Origin: Hofstenia miamia
Taxonomy: Eukaryota; Xenacoelomorpha; Acoela
Assembly: GCA_004352715.1 (NCBI GenBank)
Contig: SCFE01000120.1
Location: 302,748 to 366,747, forward strand
Reading direction: 5' to 3'
Length of the DNA stretch: 64,000 nt
Positions 57,890 through 64,000 of this stretch are shown piece after piece. Every line of letters begins with the position of its first letter. Positions within the stretch are counted from its first letter, which is position 1. The notes under the pieces are model-generated. The model was not told the origin of the DNA and ran no database searches. It worked only from the letters and a program-made list of their open reading frames with translations. A program made the position numbers and the translations under genes.

Positions 57890-58088
57890 CAGGTTGATAT
57901 TAGCAGTTATCCCCAATGAAAATGAGGTCTGGTTTCGGGCATGCAAAAATGCCGATTTCAGCCACATTGTGTCCGATTTTGGCCAGATTTTTATCAGTGT
58001 CATTAAACTACATGCTTAAGCCATTTCTAATTTAATAACTTAAAAAAACAGCGTAGGTTCCAGTCTTGTTTCAAAATAATACATAGCG

Positions 58089-58126
<38 letters not shown>

Positions 58127-61100
58127 ATATTATTTTCAGGTTGATATTAGCAGTTATCCCCAATGAAAATGAGGTCTGGTTTCGGGCATGCAAAAATGCC
58201 GATTTCAGCCACATTGTGTCCGATTTNNNNNNNNNNNNNNNNNNNNNNNNNNNNNNNNNNNNNNNNNNNNNNNNNNNNNNNNNNNNNNNNNNNNNNNNNN
58301 NNNNNNNNNNNNNNNNNNNNNNNNNNNNNNNNNNNNNNNNNATATATATATATATATATCACTGGCGTAGATACGGGGGGCCAGGGGAGGCAAGGCCCCA
58401 CCCAAAAGCGAAGCCTAGCCCCCCCCCCTTTTTGGGGGCAGAATGACCCTATTCTATTAATATTGTTTAGGTAAAGGTAAATAAATGGTCAAATGCCCTA
58501 TTTAAATAACTTTCACATCAAATTTAATTGCAATTAACAAGAATTCCGCTTGTTTAACCTGAATTGGGTTTGAATTTATTTCCACACTCGAGTATTAGGC
58601 GTTATTTGCATCAAGCAGTTCATATTGTTACATTTATATAAAAACGTTGGAGCGGGCATAATTTTAGACTATTTTAGTGGCAGAAACAGTTAGTAGAAGT
58701 AAACCAGACAAGCTCATACTGTGTCATGTGCACAACACGCAGCCCTGGTTAAACGCGTTTATGAGCCTGCTATTGCAGAGGGTGCTCATCAATGCTAGAG
58801 AAAAGCTGTGGAACATGGACATTAGTTTACTAATGCTTATGGCCAACAAGAAACAGTTTCTTAGTCAGCCTTAATAATGGCTGCATACGGTTAGGTGAGA
58901 CATGTATCTTAAAACATTGCAATTTGAGCTGAGATAACTAAGTATATATAATAGATGTACGATCATATTTCAGTTGAAAGTTTGATAGTATTAACTAGTG
59001 TTCCTATTACTATCATAAAGTGTTAAGAAATCGATCAATGACGACTTGTTATTTAGCTTGTTTAAAAATATATTAAAAATTTTTATTGATTCTTTTAAAA
59101 ATTAATAAATAGTAATGGGTCTGCCCCATCCCATATACTTTATGGGCCACTTTTGCATAATCCTAGCAATGTGCCTGTTCTAGATTAGTTTGAATCGATG
59201 AAATAATTTTTCTTTTTGCAATTTGAATTGAGCTGAAACGTGTAATTATCTAAAATATGACATGCATTTCAGAGTTATATAAATATATACTAAATATTCA
59301 CAAAACTGAATAATGTACTGCACTTTTTTTCAAAATTTTAATTGAATCAGTTTGTTGCCCCTCCTGCTTTTTATTCTGTCTACGCTAGTGATATATATAT
59401 ATATGTGTGTGTGTGAAGGTGGATTGATTTTTTTCCAATCGACATATATAGAAAAAACGGGTACCATTCGACTGAATCGAAATTCTTCGATAATTATCGT
59501 CAATGGGAAATTTACGATCGCTTCCCGGGAATTTTAGCAGATTTTCAATTTTAAGATATCACTTTCTATCCAGTCTCTCTATACTTGTCTATCTTCTCTT
59601 TCTCCTTGCTTTCTACATTCCTGTCCTTTGGTTCTGCTATGTCTATCACTGTTCCCAATCTTTTCTCTTTGTCTACCACTACTATGTCTGGCCTCCTCGT
59701 TCTATCACGTTGCTTGTCTGTATGTTGAAGTCCCACAGTATCTTAACCTTCACATTTTCTATGACGCCCTGTGGCTTGTGCTCATACCACTTGTCTCCTG
59801 CTTGTAACCCATGCTGCCTGCTCAAACTCCAGTGTACCATTCTCCCCACCTTGTCATGCCTGAACTTATACTCATTCATTTAAATGTTAAATCAGATGAT
59901 CTACTGCCTCCACCTCTTTCTTACATAGCCTACACTTGTCACTTACTTCTACTCTTCTGTCTATATGCTTCTTCACCCAGTTTGTTATTGCTTGCTCCTG
60001 TGCTGCCATTATCAGTGCTTCTGTTTCTCTTTTTAGTCCTGCCTTCTTTAACCACTTGTTGCTTTCTTCTCTTTCACTTTTTCTGTGTTCCTCCAGTATT
60101 CTCCATGCATTGCCTTCTGCCTATACCTTATTTGCCTCTCTGATTCCATCCTACTCTGGTATGCTGTCTTTCTTTCACTCTCAGTTCTTATCTTTTTTAA
60201 CTTCTTAGTGACCTCCAGTAGTGACCCTCTAGGTTGTGCTTCTACGTATTCCTTTAGCTCTAGTGCTTCTGCTTCTACGGTTTCCTCCACACTTAGCAGG
60301 CCTTTCCCTCCCTTATGCCTTGCCATATACAGCCTATCTACATCTCCATTTAAGTTGAATGCTCCATCTGCCGCTAGTATCTTCTTTGTCTCCCTGGCTA
60401 ATTCTCTCAGTTCATTGTTGTTCAACCTAACTATTCCTGCCGAATATCTCAACACTGGTATCGCCCATTTGTTAATTGCTTTTATACTATTCTGCCCATT
60501 CAATGCTGACTTCTGTAGTACGTTCCTTACTCTCCTCTTGTATTCTTTTCTTAACCTCTTCCTCATTTCCTCATGATCTATTCTATCTTTCTCTATCAAA
60601 CCTAAGTACTTGTACCCCTCTTTGACTTCCTCAAGAAATGGTTAAGGAAGGCAGGACTAAAAAGAGAAACAGAAGCAAGCAATAAGAACAAACTGGGTGA
60701 AGAAGCATATAGACAGAAGAGCAGAAGTAAGTGACAAGTGTAGGCTACGTAAGAAAGAGGCAGAGACAGTAGATCATCTGATAGCAGGGTGTGAGAAGTT
60801 GGCGCAGACTGAGTATAAATTCAGGCATGACAAGGGGGGACGAATGGTACATTGGAGCTTGAGCAGGCAGCATGGGTTAGTAGCAGGAGACAAGTGGTAT
60901 GAGCACAAGCCACAGGGCGTCATAGAAAATGAGAAGGTTAAGATACTGTGGGATTTCAACATACAGACGAGCAAAGTGATAGAAGCACGGAGGCCAGACA
61001 TAGTAGTGGTAGACAAAGAGAAAAGATTAGGAACAGTGATAGACATAGCAGTACCAAAGGACAGAAATGTAGAAAGCAAGGAGAAAGAGAAGATAGACAA

Positions 61101-61372
61101 GTACAGAGAGTTAGCAGAGGAAATAGAAAGACTGTGGAAGTTAAAGAAAGTTGAAGTAGTCCCGGTAGTAGTAGGAGCACTAGGAGCAGTGAGTAAGAAG
61201 CATAAGAGATACTTGGAGGAGTTGGGAGTACCAAAGTGGGGAGGAGCAGTAGCACAGAAGGCAGCATTGTTAGGAACAGCTAGAGTCCTGAGGAAAGCTC
61301 TCAGACTCCCTGGGAACTGGTGAGTTCCCCGAGCTGAGAGGGATACCAGCATGAAGCTGTGAGAAGCAACAA

Positions 61373-61404
<32 letters not shown>

Positions 61405-63472
61405 GAAATATTTATTTAATATGAACATTGCATAAACAAACAAAATACTTTGTGCAAGTATTCCTATTCGGATTTAAAATAATCAAAGAAAATTTTCTTC
61501 ATCCTGAAGACTTCTAGATTATCTTCAAGGAGATTTTTTTGATATCTTTCAAATATACCATTTATCAGATAGATTACACGCATCATATAAAATTTTGTTT
61601 TCTTTGTTTTAATGCTTTTAACTGATGTTGTTTCCAGGATCAACTATACAAATGTAATCAAGAATATTTATTCCCTCCAATGAGCTTAATGCAATAAATA
61701 ATATCAAGTAGTTGAAGTAATAAGCTAATTGGTAATATATTATTCAAAAACCATTTTGAGCAAGGGTTTTGAAGTGATGCTAGTTGGTTTAGATCTGTTT
61801 TTTCGAATGCTATAAAATACTACCATATGTTATTCTTGAAAGAATTAGTGCCTTGTACAAATAGATTTGTACTCGTTGATGAGTGCTTCTTGGAATAGAT
61901 CATACGAGATAACCGAAAAGTTGGTTGCAGTGACAAATATTTTTTTCAATATGAAAAGTACATGAAAGCTTATTATTGATCATAATACCAAGATCTTTGA
62001 TAGTTTCAGAGTATTTGAGATCAACACTGCTTAATGTAAATTGGGAGTTTACAAAACTTGTGACGTCAAATTTCCCATGTTTAACTCTATTTTATTTATT
62101 GCCGTCCAGGTAGAAATTCTAGCAATGTCAGTATCAAGGGCAATTGGAGGTTTATTGGAAGTCTTGACGTCATCAGCGGCTAATATTAAAGATGAAGTTA
62201 AGCAGCGAATGGAACTGTCGTCAGTAAATACTCATAATAATATGGGCCCAAGACAGGACTCTTGACACCTAAAATAAATATTGGTTTGGACAGGAGCACA
62301 GTAATTTTAAGAAGTAGCCATCAATTTCAAATTTATTTTGAACTTTCATTATGAATAAATCATGGGGACTCTGTCAAAAGTATGAACAATAAGGAGCTGC
62401 ATCTGGCAAGGCATGCGTTAATTTCATTTAAATATACTAATAATTGAGATATGATAGAATGACCTGAGTGAAATCCATGTTGATTTGATGATATTTTATT
62501 TATGACGATAGGATATTTGCACTAACCTTTTTAAATTCCACTGACAATTTTGATAATAAACTTATTGGCCGATAATTAGAAACATCCGATTTGGAGCCTT
62601 TTTATAGATGGGAATTATTTGAGCGGTTTTCCACATTTCTGGGTATTCACCATGGTAGATAATATTTTGAAAAAGTTTGAATATGTGTACAGAAAGTTGA
62701 TTTGAGTATGTGTGCCTACTTGAGCTATAGTTTACCATTAGTTGCTTTTTTGTTTAACCAAACTATTCATACATTTTGAGATGTTTGTTAGTTCCTCAAC
62801 TTTTTGATATCGATACAATGCTATTGCCTTTTCCACCATTTTTATTGTGAGCTAATTTTTTGCTTTTTGGCTATATTACATTGTTTTCTTTGATATTATC
62901 AAAATTTGTTAAAAATATTGTTTTACTTTAAGGTTTCGATATATATATATATATACATATACTAATACCTCCCTCTCCGTGGTATGGTTTTTGCAAAAAA
63001 CCGCTACATAGAGGGAGGGGAGGAAAATTTTCCATACTACATAGAGGGAGTTTGGGATTTTGGCCGAAAATTAACTTTTTGGCTATTACTCCCTAAAAAA
63101 TCCATCGATCCCTTAAATATTTTGCATGAAGGTAGTGACTACCAAACGACTATGTCCTACAAAAATTCAGGAATTTATGTGGGAAATTCAGCTTATATGT
63201 TTATGTGGAAAAAATACATTGAGGGAGGTATTAGTATATATATATATATATATATAAATCTATTTTTAATGTTCACATATTCAGTTATTTATATCTGTGT
63301 AATATTTACCAGTTTTAGAAATTGAATAAATTAAATCTATTATTCTGTCCCCATAATCGTATTTAACATACACAATTATTAAAAAATGAGCGTTTGTGAT
63401 TTTAGATACAACACCAGACATCTGAATGATGTTTCTACGCCAAAAAGTGTGAGAAACTTGTTAACAGTTTAA
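47663..63472 (+). CDS. CYRI: CYRI/FAM49 family Rac1-binding protein (11 coding exons)
   Basis: CYRI proteins bind active Rac1 and oppose Scar/WAVE-driven actin branching at the plasma membrane. Coding exons: 47663-47735, 47787-47908, 49625-49730, 51340-51479, 51523-51597, 53396-53413, 53747-53866, 54805-54884, 56290-56413, 56456-56523 and 63406-63472. All joins have GT-AG borders and matching phase. The sum is 993 nt, giving 330 residues plus stop, against 324 in human CYRIB. Gly2 of MGNLLKIL is the conserved myristoylation site. Diagnostic blocks are [90 protein letters not shown] and [13 protein letters not shown]. The Rac-binding Arg-Arg pair of human CYRI-B (YYRR) is Lys161-Arg162 here. 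The N-terminal third is divergent. Confidence 0.93.
47787..47908 (+). CDS. CYRI: CYRI coding exon 2
   Basis: Follows a TTTTAG acceptor after a 51-bp intron. It completes the Asn codon and reads [19 protein letters not shown], then ...[13 protein letters not shown] before GTAGTT. NAQPTE is a family signature; the rest is a divergent helix. Confidence 0.9.
47945..48257 (+). repeat. Tandem duplication split by a single N
   Basis: Positions 47945-48097 and 48099-48257 are near-identical, separated by one N. They differ by a few bases and a 6-bp GTGAGT insertion in the second. Lying in CYRI intron 2, this is either a recent tandem duplication or two haplotypes joined by the assembler; the N at the junction favours the latter. 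Confidence 0.85.
49625..49730 (+). CDS. CYRI: CYRI coding exon 3
   Basis: A 106-bp exon with a TTTAG acceptor and GTATTT donor. It reads [20 protein letters not shown], then [15 protein letters not shown]. It aligns by position and helical pattern with the [22 protein letters not shown] segment of human CYRIB. The first residues after the acceptor are not conserved, so the exact acceptor is slightly uncertain. Confidence 0.8.
50033..51250. mobile_element. piggyBac-like element, interior masked by a 1000-N gap
   Basis: TTAA at 50033-50036 and 51247-51250 flanks a perfect 16-bp inverted repeat, CCCTATTCCAGTTGGG. G- or C-rich runs follow at each end. The interior is a 1000-N gap (50067-51066), probably of arbitrary length, so coding content is unknown. 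It lies in CYRI intron 3. Confidence 0.75.
51340..51479 (+). CDS. CYRI: CYRI coding exon 4
   Basis: A 140-bp exon with a TTTAG acceptor and GTATGA donor. It encodes [20 protein letters not shown], then [19 protein letters not shown] and TLKFDELK. This is the most diagnostic block of the family. Confidence 0.95.
51523..51597 (+). CDS. CYRI: CYRI coding exon 5 (Rac-contact segment)
   Basis: A 75-bp exon (25 codons, phase 0) after a 43-bp intron. It encodes [20 protein letters not shown] and then SSSDM. It aligns with the [20 protein letters not shown] segment whose Arg-Arg pair contacts Rac1 in mammalian CYRI-B; the pair is Lys-Arg here. Confidence 0.93.
51817..53189 (-). mobile_element. Decayed mariner-related transposon, DD41D type
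   Basis: 1373 bp between CYRI exons 5 and 6, flanked by TA. Inverted ends read CATGGTGGTTGGATAGTC and CAATGTGGTTGAAAAGTC. The minus strand carries transposase pieces: [20 protein letters not shown] (DNA-binding part, 52768-52523), [16 protein letters not shown] (first Asp, shifted frame) and MQDGAPPHN then [14 protein letters not shown] (52263-51925). There are 41 residues between the second Asp and the Asp of TPCD, the spacing of the rosa/DD41D group of Tc1/mariner elements. Frameshifts between pieces show decay. Confidence 0.75.
53396..53413 (+). CDS. CYRI: CYRI microexon (coding exon 6, 18 bp)
   Basis: TTTTTTAG is followed by six codons, YRKVPQ, and a GTAAGT donor. Phase 0 on both sides fits exons 5 and 7. 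The acceptor tract is strong and the size is a multiple of three, so it may be optional. Homology cannot be judged at this length, and the segment falls in a variable loop of the family. Confidence 0.6.
53747..53866 (+). CDS. CYRI: CYRI coding exon 7
   Basis: A 120-bp exon with a TTTTAG acceptor and GTGAGA donor. It encodes [20 protein letters not shown], then [20 protein letters not shown]. The second part matches the MSLFYAEATPMLKTLSNAT block of CYRIB. An alternative acceptor three bases later would drop the first Gln. Confidence 0.92.
53954..54416 (-). mobile_element. Short hAT element with transposase fragment
   Basis: 463 bp between CYRI exons 7 and 8. The ends are TAGGGCAACCA inverted. 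Flanking 8-mers GTTATGAT and GTTATGAA match at 7 of 8 positions, as for hAT. Inside, the minus strand reads [20 protein letters not shown] and [16 protein letters not shown], the hAT C-terminal dimerisation motif. It is an internally deleted copy that kept part of the gene. Confidence 0.8.
54805..54884 (+). CDS. CYRI: CYRI coding exon 8
   Basis: An 80-bp exon with a CTTTAG acceptor and GTAAGT donor. It encodes [20 protein letters not shown], then RVMLES. This corresponds to [20 protein letters not shown] of human CYRIB. It ends with two bases completed by exon 9. Confidence 0.94.
55057..55325. mobile_element. CpG-rich MITE with about 33-bp inverted ends
   Basis: The ends read CCCAGTAAAAATAGACCTGT and CCCAGTAAACATAGAACTGT, both continuing CGTAACGACGTCG. 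The 269-bp body is rich in CG dinucleotides and repeated TCGTT units, unlike the CpG-poor surroundings. No coding capacity. It lies in the CYRI intron between exons 8 and 9; the target duplication is unclear. Confidence 0.75.
56290..56413 (+). CDS. CYRI: CYRI coding exon 9
   Basis: A 124-bp exon with a ATTTAG acceptor and GTTTGT donor. It encodes [20 protein letters not shown], then [14 protein letters not shown] and ERKSEID. The LYDHVHPxGAF block is the strongest family signature near the C-terminus. Confidence 0.95.
56456..56523 (+). CDS. CYRI: CYRI coding exon 10
   Basis: A 68-bp exon after a 42-bp intron. It encodes [20 protein letters not shown] then AL plus two bases, matching [20 protein letters not shown] in human. 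The GTATGT donor opens an intron of about 6.9 kb filled with mobile elements. Confidence 0.92.
56545..57100. mobile_element. (TA)n-embedded element, copy 2 of 3
   Basis: The core 56580-56838 lies between long (TA)n runs, just inside the large CYRI intron. The left end is TCCCGCATTTT, the right end GCATTTAGCGGGAGA, and an internal GGCATTTTGCGGGAA lies near 56648. It is closely related to copy 1 at 24959. The right (TA)n run contains a 194-N gap (56883-57076). Confidence 0.75.
57532..57743 (-). other. Possible small terminal exon on the minus strand
   Basis: TTTTCAG on the minus strand is followed by [19 protein letters not shown] and TAA (57743-57684). AATAAA lies about 150 bp further (57537-57532). 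The composition looks coding and the layout would fit a last exon nested in the CYRI intron. I know no protein with this ending, and the neighbouring minus strand shows no upstream exon, so chance or a transposon relic remains possible. Confidence 0.2.
57853..58341. repeat. Tandem repeat with (TA)n runs and assembly gap
   Basis: A segment beginning TTTTCAGGTTGATATTAGCA at 57886 recurs at 58132, about 246 bp later, with identical sequence to the edge of a 115-N gap (58227-58341). (TA)n runs separate the units (57854-57886, 58093-58124). The duplication is real or an assembly artefact of a microsatellite-rich region. Confidence 0.75.
58360..59390. mobile_element. hAT-like non-autonomous element inside (TA)n
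   Basis: The left end reads CACTGGCGTAGATACGGGGG; the right end read inversely CACTAGCGTAGACAGA. Both ends abut (TA)n, so the duplication is unreadable. The CA-start with GGCGTAG resembles hAT termini. The body is C-rich at its left end (CCCCCCCCCCTTTTTGGGGG) and has a 65-codon frame (58677-58874) of unknown nature. Confidence 0.6.
59565..60637 (-). mobile_element. RLE-type non-LTR retrotransposon, inverted arm
   Basis: The minus strand continues a retrotransposon protein after the polymerase: [17 protein letters not shown], then [35 protein letters not shown] and [16 protein letters not shown] (60638-60050). It then gives [14 protein letters not shown] and, in shifted frames, [16 protein letters not shown] and [20 protein letters not shown], fading out at KYRE near 59570. 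This is the thumb, the CCHC finger and the start of the restriction-like endonuclease of the R2/R4-type groups. It has no 3' tail and lies head-to-head with the arm at 60638-61370. Confidence 0.75.
60638..61370 (+). mobile_element. RLE-type non-LTR retrotransposon, 3' end
   Basis: Plus-strand 3' end of the same family: [15 protein letters not shown], then an open frame (60697-61323) containing [11 protein letters not shown] (finger; the second Cys is Arg here), [32 protein letters not shown] and [11 protein letters not shown]. The endonuclease core follows: [32 protein letters not shown]...D...K is the restriction-like endonuclease signature. The end [19 protein letters not shown] is typical of the group. 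A run of AAT units follows at 61373-61403. Confidence 0.82.
61373..61403. repeat. (AAT)n tract shared by two retrotransposon tails
   Basis: About ten AAT units follow the 3' end of the plus-strand RLE element. The same tract read on the minus strand lies at the 3' end of the reverse-transcriptase relic at 61404-62680. Either one tail seeded both insertions or one element inserted into the other's tail. Confidence 0.8.
61404..62680 (-). mobile_element. Decayed CR1/Jockey-like reverse transcriptase, antisense to CYRI
   Basis: The minus strand gives, in order, [18 protein letters not shown] and [17 protein letters not shown] (about 62640-62520). Next come CLGPILLWVFTDD and [15 protein letters not shown] with the catalytic DD (62265-62150), then [12 protein letters not shown], an EIKDLGI-like stretch, [14 protein letters not shown] (about 61850) and a C-terminal part ending in an ATT-rich tail. 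Many stops and frameshifts are present. It is an old insertion in the large CYRI intron. Confidence 0.7.
62939..63262. mobile_element. (TA)n-embedded element, copy 3 of 3 (divergent ends)
   Basis: The core 62958-63240 lies between (TA)n runs, with a perfect 18-bp inverted repeat TATACTAATACCTCCCTC. Internal copies ACATAGAGGGAG lie near 63006 and 63042. The body aligns with copies 1 and 2 (GGCTATTACTC, TCCTACAAAAATTCAGG), but the end and internal motifs differ together from those copies. It lies about 170 bp before the last CYRI exon. Confidence 0.75.
63406..63472 (+). CDS. CYRI: CYRI last coding exon
   Basis: A TTTTAG acceptor, then one base that completes Arg, then [21 protein letters not shown] and TAA at 63470-63472. 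It aligns with FTTKHLNDESTSKQIRAML at the C-terminus of human CYRIB, and the phase fits exon 10. It lies 6.9 kb downstream of exon 10. Confidence 0.93.
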
Positions 63473-63591
63473 TAAGGTCGCTGATGACATTCGTTGTTGA
63501 ACAACTGGCTAATTTACAATCAGTGTTAATCTATAATCTCAGAAATTTTTTGTTTTGTACATATTTTTACATTTTGTATTGATGTTTCTCG

Positions 63592-63597
63592 AATAAA
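63592..63597 (+). promoter_or_regulatory. Probable poly(A) signal of CYRI
   Basis: AATAAA about 120 bp beyond the CYRI stop. It is the first canonical signal downstream on the plus strand after the terminal exon. Use is inferred. Confidence 0.5.
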
Positions 63598-63599
63598 TT

Positions 63600-64000
63600 T
63601 TAATACAAGACTGTTAACAGGTAGAGATTCATTAATCTTATCATGAATAATCTCATCAGTAAAGAATTTGTTTTTTCAAGTTTGTTGAAACATACTCCAT
63701 TTATACACGTCTGTTTAAAGTTTACCCCGTGCAGTTAAATATGAATATTAAAATAACAACGAAATTTGAGTTTGTAGGCAATTTCCTATTGAGGATATAC
63801 TATGGCAGCCTAGAAAACTTAGAGAACTATTTTCCTTGATCTTGTGTTCGTTACAAGTTCTTCCCTAGTTCTAGTGATGGTGGTTTGCTATTTAGTTATT
63901 CAATAGGTGTGTGGGGGCTCCCAACGCAGTCCTAAATTTAGAGCTGGATGGTACCGACCAGTTCTGGTCCTGAAGCCCTAGGAATCGAGTAACAAAGAGC
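63600..64000. other. Right edge, no supported gene
   Basis: AT-rich, then a more balanced stretch (about 63900-64000) that could start another repeat. Nothing recognisable. Confidence 0.35.

Noticed and set aside
59503-59883. Frame starting [11 protein letters not shown], superficially like the CYRI N-terminus
   Set aside because: It is the antisense of the RLE retrotransposon arm; the match is limited to four residues.
60085-60576. Ser/Leu-rich frames of up to 192 codons at 59.5-61.35 kb
   Set aside because: Complementary-strand shadows of the retrotransposon protein on the other strand.

Overview
This is animal nuclear DNA. It is AT-rich (roughly two-thirds A+T by eye), dense in (TA)n microsatellites and dispersed transposons, and broken by six N gaps plus single Ns. 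It holds two split genes with canonical GT-AG introns, both widely conserved in animals. The phylum is not resolved: the two proteins and the mobile elements fit an invertebrate, and the rather divergent CYRI protein would suit a fast-evolving lineage, but that is inference.

Gene 1 (minus strand, 28760 down to 7569) is a voltage-gated calcium channel beta subunit (CACNB). Ten coding exons join in frame into about 500 residues, with an SH3 domain, a HOOK linker encoded partly by a separate 62-bp exon, a guanylate-kinase-like domain and a polar C-terminal tail. Its introns carry an intact Tc1 transposon (13143-14550), a decayed mariner (26706-27986), two piggyBac-like non-autonomous elements (18274-19543, 21669-22863), another inverted-repeat element (14589-15414), a decayed non-LTR retrotransposon (about 8230-10900) and one of three related TA-microsatellite elements.

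Gene 2 (plus strand, 47663 to 63472) is a CYRI/FAM49 homologue, a Rac1-binding regulator of Scar/WAVE. Eleven coding exons, including an 18-bp microexon, join in frame into about 330 residues. Its introns hold a piggyBac-like element mostly masked by a gap, a DD41D-type mariner, a hAT-derived fragment, a CpG-rich MITE, two of the TA-microsatellite elements, a hAT-like element, an inverted repeat of a restriction-like-endonuclease retrotransposon, and an antisense reverse-transcriptase relic. The two genes are divergent and about 19 kb apart.

Outside the genes the window is mostly transposon remains. Positions 1-4480 hold two non-LTR retrotransposons, one with an SGNH-esterase-like ORF1 and a 2A-like motif. 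About 32950-34720 is a scrambled reverse-transcriptase relic. At 35045-37600 lies a GC-richer non-LTR element whose two ORFs share one reading frame and are separated by a single UGA followed by CUA, a known leaky-stop context. Then come a TIR element (37983-39651), hAT remains (39840-45370) including a copy with a perfect 8-bp target duplication, and several foldback elements.

The best candidates for something new are the family of (TA)n-embedded elements whose terminal and internal motifs change together between copies, and the ORF1-UGA-CUA-ORF2 arrangement. No tRNA, rRNA, CRISPR array or bacterial-type feature was seen.
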